Assembly (NCBI RefSeq): GCF_048060095.1
Contig: NZ_JBLUOA010000001.1
Location: 682,001-746,000, forward strand
Reading direction: 5' to 3'
Source of the DNA: JBLUOA01 sp048060095
GTDB taxonomy: Bacteria; Pseudomonadota; Alphaproteobacteria; Rhodobacterales; Rhodobacteraceae
Length of the DNA stretch: 64,000 nt
Made by a program: the position numbers and the translations under genes. Shown piece by piece: positions 48,654 through 57,956 of the stretch (the stretch's first letter is position 1; each line of letters begins with the position of its first letter). A model generated the notes under the pieces. It worked only from the letters and a program-made list of their open reading frames with translations, was not told the DNA's origin and searched no databases.

Positions 48654-49403
48654 TCAGGAGAGTTCAGGAATTTTCGGAAGCCATGTCAGGCCGTCTTCGG
48701 TGCGCCCTTTCGGGTGATACTCAGCACTGACAAAGCCGCCGTAGCCGTCAGCGTCGAGTTGGGCGAAGAGTGTAGGGTAGTCGAGGTCGCCGCCAATCGG
48801 TTCGTGCCGATCCGGCACCCCGGCGATCTGGATGTGGGCGGTGTGGGGCTTCATCCGTTGCCAGAGGGCAGGGGCGTCGCCGGTCATATTGTGGGCATGG
48901 AACATATCGAGCTGGAGTGACAGATTCGGACGATTGACGTCAGAGATGATTTCTGCAGCAAGGTCAAAGTCGTCGAGGAAATAGCCCGCCACGGTCTGTG
49001 GGCTGATCGGTTCAATCGCAAATTGCTGATCCGGCGCGTGATCGCACGCATGGCGCAGGTTGTCGGTGAAAATCTTGCGAGCTTCGGGGTCGGACGCCAG
49101 CCCCGCCATGATGTGAACGAAGCGCGGGCGCAGGACATCTGCGATGGCGAGCGTTTGTGAGAAGTCGCGGTGAAACTCGGTTCGCGACCGGGCCGCACTG
49201 CCCCATGTATCGCCCGCAGGGGTGTTGATGAGGGCCAGCGGGATGCCAGCCGCGTCGAGGGTGCGGCGGAGCGTGGCAGCTTCGTCAAGATCCGGCCAGA
49301 GGATTTCAACCGCATCAAACCCCGCGTCGCGGGCGGCGGCGATCCGGTCGACCAACGGGTATTCTGTGAACAGTAGAGTCAGGTTCGCGCAGAAACGGGG
49401 CAT
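48654..49403 (-). CDS. hyi: Hydroxypyruvate isomerase-family TIM-barrel protein
   Basis: A 249-residue xylose-isomerase-like barrel. MPRFCANLTLLFTEYPLVDR is the typical Hyi opening. Metal glutamates are in FAIEPIS and GFVSAEYHPKG, and the LSLQLDMFHAHNMTGDA stretch holds further ligands. Hyi converts hydroxypyruvate to tartronate semialdehyde in glyoxylate metabolism. ATG 49403 matches the family start. It lies 2 bases from the DUF1285 gene. Confidence 0.85.
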   Translation of the reverse strand: MPRFCANLTLLFTEYPLVDRIAAARDAGFDAVEILWPDLDEAATLRRTLDAAGIPLALINTPAGDTWGSAARSRTEFHRDFSQTLAIADVLRPRFVHIMAGLASDPEARKIFTDNLRHACDHAPDQQFAIEPISPQTVAGYFLDDFDLAAEIISDVNRPNLSLQLDMFHAHNMTGDAPALWQRMKPHTAHIQIAGVPDRHEPIGGDLDYPTLFAQLDADGYGGFVSAEYHPKGRTEDGLTWLPKIPELS

Positions 49404-49405
49404 CC

Positions 49406-49993
49406 TTACGGCAATTCCGCCGAGGGGATGATCGGAAAGAACGTGCCGGAGGACCAAAGGCCGAACCAGCATTCGCCGTCGTGATCCTCATGACTGCCTA
49501 TATCGACGAGGCGGTAGAAGCTTTTGCGGTCAATCAACGCTTCAAGGTTGGCGCGGATCAGGATGTAGGGGGATGGCTCGCCCGTTTCGGGGTCGCGCAC
49601 GACGCGGATCGGGTGGTCGGGGCCAGCGGTCGCTGTGTCGTCCACATGGGTCGTGAAGGTCAGGGTTTGATCGCGACCTTCGCCGGACACCTCAAAATCC
49701 ACCGCGACAAAGGGGGCGTCATCGACGGTGATGCCGACCTTTTCGACCGGAGTGACGAGGAAATAGTCGTCGCCGTCCTTGCGCAGGATGGAGGAGAACA
49801 GCTTTACTAGCTCCTTCCGCCCCATTGGGGTGCCAAGATACCACCACGTCCCGTCCCGTGCGATCCGCATATCAAGGTCGCCGCAAAAGGGCGGATTCCA
49901 CAAATGCACCGGGGGCGGCCCTTTTTTGCCGGCCTGTTTCGCAGCAGATGCGAGCGTATCCGCCGATGGGCTGTCAGGTTTTTGATTACTCAT
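49406..49993 (-). CDS. DUF1285 domain protein
   Basis: A 195-residue conserved protein of unknown function. The family core is LWNPPFCGDLDMRIARDGTW and YFLVTPVEKVGITVDDAPF, with DRKSFYRLVDIG near the end. Structures of the family show two beta domains, one similar to PH folds, as far as I recall. ATG 49993 is chosen; it is divergent from the MoxR operon and probably co-transcribed with hyi. Confidence 0.85.
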   Translation of the reverse strand: MSNQKPDSPSADTLASAAKQAGKKGPPPVHLWNPPFCGDLDMRIARDGTWWYLGTPMGRKELVKLFSSILRKDGDDYFLVTPVEKVGITVDDAPFVAVDFEVSGEGRDQTLTFTTHVDDTATAGPDHPIRVVRDPETGEPSPYILIRANLEALIDRKSFYRLVDIGSHEDHDGECWFGLWSSGTFFPIIPSAELP

Positions 49994-50064
49994 GGTTTTG
50001 TCATTTGTTCTTCGCGGCCATTCGTCCTTTAATGCAAGCATAATCATGCAAAGGGAATCTTGCC

Positions 50065-51084
50065 ATGCCCGAGACTGAAAATGCCCCGGAAAACCTCGTC
50101 GCCGATATTGAGGCGTTGGAGGAGAAACTGGCCGCGGCCAAGGCCAGTATCACCGGGCGGTTTATCGGGCAGGAGCGGGTCGTTGATCTTGCCCTGTCAG
50201 CGCTGCTGTGCGGCGGGCACGGGTTGCTGATCGGCCTGCCGGGCTTGGGTAAAACGCTGCTGGTAGATACGCTGGCGACGGTGATGGGCCTCAAGGGCAA
50301 CCGCATCCAGTTCACGCCGGACCTTATGCCAGCGGATATTCTGGGGTCGGAAGTGCTTGATAAGAAGCCGGGGGGGGAGCGGGCGTTCCGCTTTATCGAA
50401 GGGCCGGTATTCTGCCAACTTTTGATGGCGGATGAGATCAACCGGGCGTCGCCCCGGACGCAATCGGCGCTGTTGCAGGCGATGCAGGAGAAGGAAGTCA
50501 CCATAGCGGGCGAACACCGTCCGCTTGGCGAACCGTTCCACGTGCTCGCCACGCAAAACCCGATTGAGCAGGAAGGCACCTATCCGTTGCCCGAAGCGCA
50601 GCTAGATCGGTTCCTTGTGCAGATCGACGTGGATTACCCAACGCGTGAGGTAGAGCATGACATCCTGCTGGCGACCACCGGGGTTGAAACCGGGGCGTCG
50701 ATGCAGGTGTTCACCGATAAGGAATTGCTGGCCGCCCAGACCCTGCTGCGGCGAATGCCGGTGGGTGAACGTGTGGTTGAGATGATCCTTGACCTCGTCC
50801 GCGCCTTCCGGCCTGAGGAGGAGAGTGCGCCGGACGCCGTGAAAGCGTCGGTCGCGTGGGGGCCGGGACCAAGGGCGGCGCAGGCGTTGATGCTGACTGT
50901 GCGGGCGGCGGCGCTGCTTGAAGGACGGCTTGCGCCTTCGGTCGAGGATGTCATCGCGATGGCCCGCCCGGTTCTGTCGCACCGCATGGCGCTAAGCTTT
51001 GCTGCGCGGGCACGGGGCGAGGAGCTTGGCGCGCTGATCGACCGCATCACGGAACAGGTGACGCGGATTGAGGACGCCGCGTGA
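50065..51084 (+). CDS. MoxR-family AAA+ ATPase
   Basis: A 339-residue chaperone-like ATPase. Walker A GLPGLGKTLLVDTLA is near residue 55, Walker B LLMADEINRASPRTQSALLQ near 118, and the sensor/arginine finger region is YPLPEAQLDRFLVQID. MoxR proteins remodel or insert cofactors into partner proteins with VWA or DUF58 domains. It overlaps the DUF58 gene by GTGA. Confidence 0.93.
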   Translation: MPETENAPENLVADIEALEEKLAAAKASITGRFIGQERVVDLALSALLCGGHGLLIGLPGLGKTLLVDTLATVMGLKGNRIQFTPDLMPADILGSEVLDKKPGGERAFRFIEGPVFCQLLMADEINRASPRTQSALLQAMQEKEVTIAGEHRPLGEPFHVLATQNPIEQEGTYPLPEAQLDRFLVQIDVDYPTREVEHDILLATTGVETGASMQVFTDKELLAAQTLLRRMPVGERVVEMILDLVRAFRPEEESAPDAVKASVAWGPGPRAAQALMLTVRAAALLEGRLAPSVEDVIAMARPVLSHRMALSFAARARGEELGALIDRITEQVTRIEDAA

Positions 51085-51956
51085 CAACAGCCCGGCACCT
51101 CAGACGCGGTGCGGCGGAACTCGCCGCGCCCTTCCCGCCGCTGCTGGCGGAGGCGGAGCGTTTGGCGGCCACCGTCCTGATGGGCGAACATGGCCGCCGC
51201 CGATCCGGCATGGGGGATGAGTTCTGGCAGTATCGCCCCGCCGTTGAAGGGGATGAGGCGCGGTTGATCGACTGGCGCAGGTCCGCGAAATCCGATGTTC
51301 ATTTCATCCGCCAACGCGAATGGCAGGCAGCGCAAAGCGTGCTGATCTGGGCGGACCGGGCGGCATCGATGGGGTTCACCTCGGACAAGGAAATCCCGGC
51401 GAAGGGCGCGCGGGCGAATATCCTGACGCTCGCCCTGTCGATCCTTCTGGTGCGGGCCGGCGAACGCGTCGGCATGGCCAATAGCGTTACCCCGCCTCGG
51501 TCGGGGGAGCCGCAATTGTTGCGTATGGCGCAGGAACTGACGACGGAAGTGGTCGATGGCGACTACGGGGCACCGCAACTGACCGGGCTGCGGCCCAACG
51601 TGCGGGCCGTGTTCCTGTCGGATTTCATGGGCGACATCGCCCCGATTGAGGCCGCGTTGACCAAAGCGGCGGATCGCGGAGTGCGCGGCGCGTTGCTGCA
51701 AATCCTCGACCCTGTAGAGGAGGCCTTTCCGTTCAACGGCCGCACCATTTTTGAAAGCATGTCCGGTGCTTTGAAGCATGAAACTTTGAAAGCGGGCGAT
51801 TTGCGGGACCGATACCTTGACCGTCTGGCGGCGCGGAAGGATGCGCTGTCGACGCTCGCCCGCGCGACCGGGTGGCAATATCATGTGCACCATACCGATC
51901 AGCCGGGATCGGCGGCGCTGCTGTGGCTTTACACAGCGTTGGAGCGTGGCCGCTGA
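51081..51956 (+). CDS. DUF58 domain protein (MoxR partner)
   Basis: A 291-residue protein with a VWA-like domain. The family hallmark RRSGMGDEFWQYRPAVEGDE with ARLIDWRRSAKSD is at 38-70. The start is GTG 51081, overlapping the MoxR stop; the end overlaps the next start as TGATG. It has no membrane helices, so it would act in the cytoplasm next to MoxR. Confidence 0.9.
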   Translation: MTTARHLRRGAAELAAPFPPLLAEAERLAATVLMGEHGRRRSGMGDEFWQYRPAVEGDEARLIDWRRSAKSDVHFIRQREWQAAQSVLIWADRAASMGFTSDKEIPAKGARANILTLALSILLVRAGERVGMANSVTPPRSGEPQLLRMAQELTTEVVDGDYGAPQLTGLRPNVRAVFLSDFMGDIAPIEAALTKAADRGVRGALLQILDPVEEAFPFNGRTIFESMSGALKHETLKAGDLRDRYLDRLAARKDALSTLARATGWQYHVHHTDQPGSAALLWLYTALERGR

Positions 51957-54727
51957 TGACGTGGACGGTTCCCTTCCTCGGCCCTGTGGGGTTTGTGACT
52001 CCGTTGCTTTTATGGGCGCTGGTGATCTTGCCGATCCTGTGGTTGCTGTTGCGGGCCGTGCCGCCCGCGCCGATCAGGCGGCTGTTTCCGGGAGTGATCC
52101 TGCTGCTTGGTCTGACCGATGACGACAGCCAAAGCGACAAGACCCCGTGGTGGCTGCTGCTGCTGCGGATGCTGGCGATTGCTGCGGTGATTGTCGGCTT
52201 TGCTGGCCCGGTTTTGAACCCGCAGGACGAAACCGAAGGCTCCGGCCCGCTGATGGTGGTGCTGGACGGCACATGGGCCGATGCCGCGGATTGGGAGGCG
52301 CGGATCGACCGCGTCGACGGTGTGCTGTCCGAGGCGAGCCGCGCAGGGCGCACGGCGGCGGTGACTGTCCTGACTTCACCCGATGCGGGCGGGCCCGCGT
52401 TTCAGTCGGCGGATGTCTGGGTCGGGCGGTTGGCCGGGTTGCAGCCTGCGCCGCATGAACCGGACGCCGAGGTTGTGGGACAATGGATCGACACACTGGG
52501 CGACGCTGAGTTCGATACGCTCTGGCTGTCGGATGGGTTGGATCGCGACAGCCGCGATGTGGTGCTGGATGCGCTGGAACAGCGCGGTTCGGTCACGATT
52601 GTTGAAAGCGGGCGACCGATCTACGGCATCCGCCCGGCGCGGTTCTCAGATGGGCTGGTGCGGATCGAGGCGACGCGCATCGGGGCCACGACTGCGGCAG
52701 ATGTCGGCGTGTCGGCCATCGGGCTGGACCCGGCGGGGCAGGAACGGCAACTTGCCCGTGGCACGCTTTCGTTCGGGCCGGGGCGGACCGAAGCCGAGTT
52801 ACCGCTGAACATGCCGCCGGAACTGCGCAACCGCGTCAACCGCTTTGCGCTGGTCGGGCAAGCCTCTGCGGGGGCGGTAAGCCTCACGGATGATGGCTTG
52901 CGGCGGCGGGAAATCGCGCTGATCGCCGGGCGCGGGCAACGAGAGGGGCTTGAGCTTCTGTCGCCGCTCCACTTCCTTGAAAAAGCGCTGGAGCCGACGG
53001 CAGACCTGATCGACGGGGCGCTTGCCGACATATTGCTCGCCAATCCAGACGTGATCGTGCTGGCTGATGTCGCGACGATGACCGACACGGAAACCCGCGA
53101 TATTGCCGAGTGGGTGGCGAATGGCGGGATGCTGCTGCGCTTTGCCGGGCCGCAACTGGCCGCAAGCGATGTCAGTCGCGATGTGGAAGATATACTGATG
53201 CCCGTGCGCCTGCGTCGTGGTGGGCGTAGCGTCGGCGGTGCGATGAGCTGGGGCGAGCCGAAGGAATTGCTGCCCTTCGCCGAGGATTCCCCCTTCTATG
53301 GCTTGACCGTGCCGGATGAGGTTGTCGTGTCGAGCCAGGTCGTCGCACAGCCCGACCCCGAACTGGCGAACCGGTCAATCGCCGCGTTGGCCGATGGCAC
53401 GCCGCTTGTCACGCGCAAGCGGTTGGGGGACGGGCAGGTCGTTCTGTTCCACGTCACGGCGAATGCGGATTGGTCGACGCTGCCGATCTCTGGCTTGTTT
53501 GTTGAGATGTTGGAGCGGCTCGCAGTCTCTACCCGCCAAACCGCGCTGTCACCCGAAGACATGGAGGGCACGACATGGGTGCCGACGCGGGTGATCGACG
53601 CGTTTGGTGAGCTGGCAGAGGTCGGCGGGCTTGCCGGGGTGGCCGGCGAACGACTGGCCGCAGGCGTGCCGGGGCCGGGGATGCCGCCGGGCCTCTACGC
53701 CGGGGGGGAGCAAAGCATCGCGGTCAACGTCATCGATGCGGATACCGCGCTAAGCGCCGCAAGTTGGCCCGCGCGGTTGCGCGTCGAGGGGCTGACGATG
53801 GCGCGGGAAACGCCGCTGAAGGGGGCGTTCCTGTTGGCGGCTTTGGGGTTCCTGTTGATTGACGTCTTCGCCTCGCTTTGGTTGACGGGGCGCTTTACCG
53901 GGCCACGGACGGCAACAGCGGCAAGCGTCGTGATTGCCCTGATGTTCGCCATGCCGCAGGGGGCCGATGCGCAGACCGACGATGAATTCGCCATCGCGGC
54001 CACGTCTGAGGTTGTTTTGGGCCATGTCATCACCGGCGACCCGGAAGTTGACCGCATCGCCAATGCTGGCCTGCGGGGGCTGGGCCAAACCCTGATCCAG
54101 CGCACCTCGATAGAACCGGCAGAACCGATGCCGATTGATCTGGAAACCGATGAGCTTTCGTTCTTTCCGCTGCTTTACTGGCCGATCACCCGCGATCAGC
54201 CCCTGCCAAGCGATGAGGCATACGCAAAGCTCAACCGGTTCCTGCGCAACGGTGGGATGATCCTGTTTGATACCCGCGACGCGGGGCTCGGCTCTGCCGC
54301 ATCGAATGGTGAGGTGCTGCAACGGCTGGCGCGCCCTCTTGATATTCCGCCGCTTGAGCGGGTGCCGTCAGACCACGTCCTGACCCGCACCTTCTATCTG
54401 CTTCAGGATTTTCCCGGCCGCTACAAAAGCCGCGATGTCTGGGTCGAAGCCGCCCCACCCAACGCGGAGCAGGTCGAGGGGATGCCGTTCCGCAACCTCA
54501 ATGACGGGGTGACGCCTGTGGTGATTGGCGGCAATGACTGGGCGTCGGCTTGGGCGATTGATGCCAACGGAAGCCGTATGTTCCCCGTCGGGCGCGGCTA
54601 TGCCGGGGAACGGCAGCGCGAAATTTCGCTGCGCTTCGGCGTGAACCTTTTGATGCACGTGCTGACGGGCAATTACAAATCTGATCAGGTGCATGTGCCG
54701 GCCCTGCTTGATCGGTTGGGGCAATAG
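51956..54727 (+). CDS. DUF4159 membrane protein with BatA-type N-terminus
   Basis: A 923-residue membrane protein. Residues 1-80 are the aerotolerance-regulator (BatA) N-terminus with two helices (FVTPLLLWALVILPILWLLL, LLLRMLAIAAVIVGFAGPV). About 90-600 is a large periplasmic part. A third helix lies near 620-650 (FLLAALGFLLIDVFASLWL), and a fourth before an AxA site (MFAMPQGADAQ). The last 210 residues are DUF4159 (ELSFFPLLYWPITRDQPL, GGMILFDTRDAG), related to glutamine-amidotransferase-like folds. It starts as TGATG with DUF58. Role unknown; the operon context suggests envelope stress or complex assembly. Confidence 0.85.
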   Translation: MTWTVPFLGPVGFVTPLLLWALVILPILWLLLRAVPPAPIRRLFPGVILLLGLTDDDSQSDKTPWWLLLLRMLAIAAVIVGFAGPVLNPQDETEGSGPLMVVLDGTWADAADWEARIDRVDGVLSEASRAGRTAAVTVLTSPDAGGPAFQSADVWVGRLAGLQPAPHEPDAEVVGQWIDTLGDAEFDTLWLSDGLDRDSRDVVLDALEQRGSVTIVESGRPIYGIRPARFSDGLVRIEATRIGATTAADVGVSAIGLDPAGQERQLARGTLSFGPGRTEAELPLNMPPELRNRVNRFALVGQASAGAVSLTDDGLRRREIALIAGRGQREGLELLSPLHFLEKALEPTADLIDGALADILLANPDVIVLADVATMTDTETRDIAEWVANGGMLLRFAGPQLAASDVSRDVEDILMPVRLRRGGRSVGGAMSWGEPKELLPFAEDSPFYGLTVPDEVVVSSQVVAQPDPELANRSIAALADGTPLVTRKRLGDGQVVLFHVTANADWSTLPISGLFVEMLERLAVSTRQTALSPEDMEGTTWVPTRVIDAFGELAEVGGLAGVAGERLAAGVPGPGMPPGLYAGGEQSIAVNVIDADTALSAASWPARLRVEGLTMARETPLKGAFLLAALGFLLIDVFASLWLTGRFTGPRTATAASVVIALMFAMPQGADAQTDDEFAIAATSEVVLGHVITGDPEVDRIANAGLRGLGQTLIQRTSIEPAEPMPIDLETDELSFFPLLYWPITRDQPLPSDEAYAKLNRFLRNGGMILFDTRDAGLGSAASNGEVLQRLARPLDIPPLERVPSDHVLTRTFYLLQDFPGRYKSRDVWVEAAPPNAEQVEGMPFRNLNDGVTPVVIGGNDWASAWAIDANGSRMFPVGRGYAGERQREISLRFGVNLLMHVLTGNYKSDQVHVPALLDRLGQ

Positions 54728-54728
54728 C

Positions 54729-56804
54729 ATGGCAAGCCAAGTCCTACTTGACCCGCTTCTGCCGCTGTCCGTGCTGTATGTGCTGTGCGCCCTAGCGCTC
54801 GCCATCGTCTGCTACGGCGCGTGGCGCGGGTTGACCGGCTGGTGGATCAGGGGTGCGGCGGCGGTTGTCCTGCTCGGTGCGTTGTTCAACCCGTCGATCC
54901 AGCAGGAAGAGCGCGACCCCCTCACCGATATCGTGCTGCTTGTCGTCGATGAAACCGCGAGCCAGCAGATCGGTGGACGCGAAGTGCAGACCGAAGAGGC
55001 GCTGGCCGCGATGCAGGCCAATATCGACGCGCGATCGAATACCGAGGCGCGTGTCGTGACGGTGCGCGATGCTGCGGATGATCGCGGCACGCTACTGATG
55101 GGCGCGCTATCCGCCGCGCTTGCGGATATTCCGCGGGATCGGTTGGCGGGTGTCATTGTCCTGAGTGACGGACAGATCCACGACGCGGAATTCGCGCCGA
55201 ACCTGCCCGCGCCGTTGCATACCCTGCTGACCGGACGGGCGCAGGACTGGGATCGTCGGCTGGTGGTCGAAAATGCCCCCGCCTTCGCAATTATCGGGGA
55301 ACCCGTGACACTGACGGTTCGGATCGACGATCTGGGCGCTGCGCCCGAGGATAACGCAGTTGCGGCGATGCAAATCTCTGTCGACGGGGCACCGCCGCAG
55401 ACGGTGAATGTGCCGGTCGGGCAGCCGATGGAATTGCCCCTGACCCTGCCGCATGGCGGGATGAACACGCTGCAGTTCACGACCGCCGAGATGGACGGAG
55501 AGCTGACCGACCGCAACAATGCCGCCGTGGTGCAAATCAACGGCGTCCGCGACCGGCTGCGCGTGCTGCTCGTGTCAGGGGAGCCGCATCCCGGTGAACG
55601 CACGTGGCGCAATCTGCTGAAATCCGACAGCGCGGTTGACCTTGTGCATTTCACCATCCTGCGCCCGCCGGAAAAGAACGATGGTGTGCCGGTCAACGAA
55701 TTGTCCCTGATCGCCTTCCCGACGCGAGAGCTGTTCTTGGACAAGATCGATGAATTCGATCTGATTATCTTTGACCGCTACAAGCTGCGCGGCCTTCTGC
55801 CGGGCATCTACCTTGAAAACGTGCGCGATTACGTTGACGGGGGTGGTGCAGTCTTGCTGGCGACGGGGCCGGATTTCGCCTCTGCCGACAGCCTCGCCCA
55901 CTCGGCATTGGCCGAGATTTTGCCCGCGCGACCCACGGCGCGGGTGATCGAAAGCCCGTTCAAGCCGCGGCTGTCCGAGGTCGGCAATCGGCATCCGGTA
56001 ACAGAAGGGCTCGAGGAATTCGCGCCTGTGGCCGAGGAGGAAGACGGCGCGCCCGGCTGGGGCCGCTGGTTCCGCATGGCAGAGCTGCGCGCAGCAGAAC
56101 GTGGGCAGGTCGTGATGACGGGCATCGACGATCTGCCGCTGCTTGTGCTGGATCGGGTCGGCGAGGGGCGGATCGCGCTGCTTGGCTCTGACCACAGCTG
56201 GCTTTGGACGAGGGGGTTTGAAGGGGGCGGGCCGCAGCTTGAATTGCTGCGGCGGCTCGCGCACTGGATGATGAAAGAACCGGAGCTTGAGGAAGAAGCG
56301 CTGTGGGCCGAAGCGCGTGGCCAGACGATGACGATCATCCGCCGCACCCTTGGCGAAGAGGTCGCGGATGTCGAAGTGACGACGCCCAGCGGCGAGGTGC
56401 TGACCGTGCCGATGGAGCAGGTCGCGCCGGGCCGGTATGAGGCGACGCTCGCCGGGCCGGATATCGGGCTATATCGCCTTAGCGATGGGGCGGAAGAAGC
56501 GGTCGTCGCGCTCGGCCCCTCATCACCCCGAGAGTTTATCAACACCATTGCCACAGGCAATCTTATCGGCCCCGCAGTCGAAGCCGGGCGCGGTGGCGTG
56601 GTGCCCATCGAAGACGGCGTGCCTAACCTGCGCGACGTGCGCGCCGGACGCCCTGCCGCCGGGCGCGGCTGGATCGGACTATTGCCCCGGCAGGCATATG
56701 TGACGACCGATGTGTCGATCCGCCCCTTCCTGCCTGCGTGGGTCTACGTGCTGCTGGCCGCGGGCCTGTCCGTCCTTGCGTGGCTGCGCGAAGGGCGAAG
56801 CTGA
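54729..56804 (+). CDS. Large membrane protein of the MoxR/DUF58/DUF4159 operon
   Basis: A 691-residue protein. Two helices at the start (LLPLSVLYVLCALALAIVCY, GAAAVVLLGALFNPS) and one at the end (WVYVLLAAGLSVLAWL) frame a large periplasmic region. ERDPLTDIVLLVVDETASQQ and LAGVIVLSDGQIHD resemble a VWA-like domain, and about 270-520 a glutamine-amidotransferase-like domain (AVLLATGPDFASADSLAH, RIALLGSDHSWLWTRG). It starts 2 bases after the DUF4159 gene. I do not know its function. Confidence 0.8.
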   Translation: MASQVLLDPLLPLSVLYVLCALALAIVCYGAWRGLTGWWIRGAAAVVLLGALFNPSIQQEERDPLTDIVLLVVDETASQQIGGREVQTEEALAAMQANIDARSNTEARVVTVRDAADDRGTLLMGALSAALADIPRDRLAGVIVLSDGQIHDAEFAPNLPAPLHTLLTGRAQDWDRRLVVENAPAFAIIGEPVTLTVRIDDLGAAPEDNAVAAMQISVDGAPPQTVNVPVGQPMELPLTLPHGGMNTLQFTTAEMDGELTDRNNAAVVQINGVRDRLRVLLVSGEPHPGERTWRNLLKSDSAVDLVHFTILRPPEKNDGVPVNELSLIAFPTRELFLDKIDEFDLIIFDRYKLRGLLPGIYLENVRDYVDGGGAVLLATGPDFASADSLAHSALAEILPARPTARVIESPFKPRLSEVGNRHPVTEGLEEFAPVAEEEDGAPGWGRWFRMAELRAAERGQVVMTGIDDLPLLVLDRVGEGRIALLGSDHSWLWTRGFEGGGPQLELLRRLAHWMMKEPELEEEALWAEARGQTMTIIRRTLGEEVADVEVTTPSGEVLTVPMEQVAPGRYEATLAGPDIGLYRLSDGAEEAVVALGPSSPREFINTIATGNLIGPAVEAGRGGVVPIEDGVPNLRDVRAGRPAAGRGWIGLLPRQAYVTTDVSIRPFLPAWVYVLLAAGLSVLAWLREGRS

Positions 56805-56807
56805 CAG

Positions 56808-57164
56808 CTATTCGGGCAGAGTAAACTCCGTTCGATCCTCTGCCCAACCCTCGGGTTTGGTCCGGGCGCGGATATAGACGGTTTCGGTGCCCTCGGGGAT
56901 CGTGACACCACTGAGTGAGCGGGTGAAGGGTTGTTCCTCAACGTGCGGATGATGAAGGACGCGGGTGCCAAGATCTGTGCCGTCTTCCGCCTCAACCCGC
57001 CAGCCATCGGCGTAGTCGTCCCATCCGGTATCGGCATGGCTGAGGGTCACGTTGAACCGCCATTCGTCGCCGGAGCGGTTGGCCTCAACCCGTTCAACAA
57101 CCGGGGCGTCGGCAAGGGTCGTGGTGGCGAGCACCGTGAAAACGGCAGAAAGACGGGTGATCAT
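56808..57164 (-). CDS. Small exported protein of unknown function
   Basis: A 118-residue protein with a signal peptide (MITRLSAVFTVLATTTLADA) and a beta-rich body (WRFNVTLSHADTGWDDYADG, ETVYIRARTKPEGW). ATG 57164 overlaps the stop of the DUF599 gene (ATGA). I recognise the type as a conserved roseobacter protein but cannot assign a role. Confidence 0.75.
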   Translation of the reverse strand: MITRLSAVFTVLATTTLADAPVVERVEANRSGDEWRFNVTLSHADTGWDDYADGWRVEAEDGTDLGTRVLHHPHVEEQPFTRSLSGVTIPEGTETVYIRARTKPEGWAEDRTEFTLPE

Positions 57165-57871
57165 GTCAAAGGCTCCTGTGACGGGGTGAGCAGGACGGTG
57201 CGGGATTGCGACGCAAATTCCCGCCGCCAGATAACGACGAGGGTCAGCAATACCGCCCCAACAAGCGGCGCGGCCCCCAGAAGCCATGCGAGTGCGGCGA
57301 GGGCGAAGTAGATCGACCGCATTCCGCGCGTGAAGCTGCGGGAGGCGGTGATGTTCAACTCTGCCGCTTGCTGGGCACGGGATTGCGCGCCGGGATGGGC
57401 GACATCGTTGGGAACAGAGGCCATAACCACAGCGCAATAGCCGAACAACCGGTGCGCCCAGACGAATTTGAGGAAGGCGTTTGCGACGAACAGCAGTATG
57501 ACGATCAGCTTGATTTCCCAAACAACCGCCGGGCCGGTTTCTAACGTCAGATCGCGCGCGACCCCCAGCAGGCGTTCGGTATTGCCCAGCAGCGCCAGAC
57601 CACCACCGATTGAGATCATGCAGGCCGAGGCGAAAAAGGTTGTGCCTTCGCGCATCGTAGCAAGGATATTGCTGTCAAAAATGCGGGGATCGCGGGTGAC
57701 GAACTGCACAAACCACTCCCGCCGATAACGGGCCATCAGCGCGGTGACAGAGGGTTTGTGCGCGCTCGGATTTTCGATGATCCAGCCGATCACGGCCCAG
57801 CCCACGACAAGGATCGCAAGCGCCGCTGCGTCGGTGAAGCCGAAATGCTGTAATCGGTCGAGGATTTCCAT
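57161..57871 (-). CDS. DUF599 membrane protein
   Basis: A 236-residue inner-membrane protein with about four helices. AALAILVVGWAVIGWIIE, the WFVQFVTRDPRIFDSNILAT loop, and LIVILLFVANAFLKFVWAHR are DUF599 marks. The segment RGMRSIYFALAALAWLLGAAP forms the last helix. Function unknown. It is divergent from glcD and co-transcribed with the small exported protein. Confidence 0.88.
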   Translation of the reverse strand: MEILDRLQHFGFTDAAALAILVVGWAVIGWIIENPSAHKPSVTALMARYRREWFVQFVTRDPRIFDSNILATMREGTTFFASACMISIGGGLALLGNTERLLGVARDLTLETGPAVVWEIKLIVILLFVANAFLKFVWAHRLFGYCAVVMASVPNDVAHPGAQSRAQQAAELNITASRSFTRGMRSIYFALAALAWLLGAAPLVGAVLLTLVVIWRREFASQSRTVLLTPSQEPLT

Positions 57872-57914
57872 GCGGCGACCTTATCCAGTTGGGATTTTAC
57901 TTGCCAGATGGAAA

Positions 57915-57939
57915 AATTGGTTATATTAGTTTACCAATT
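57915..57939. promoter_or_regulatory. Palindromic operator in front of glcD
   Basis: AATTGGT (57915-57921), 11 AT-rich bases, ACCAATT (57933-57939): a perfect 7-base inverted repeat ending 17 bases before the glcD start. Half-sites and spacing equal those before the GntR gene at 36958. It is a good candidate for repression of glcDEF. Confidence 0.65.
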
Positions 57940-57956
57940 ATAACAGGAGAGCGCCG

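Noticed and set aside
50634..51893. A 419-codon minus-strand frame opposite MoxR and DUF58
   Set aside because: Spans two coupled real genes on the other strand, low-complexity composition.
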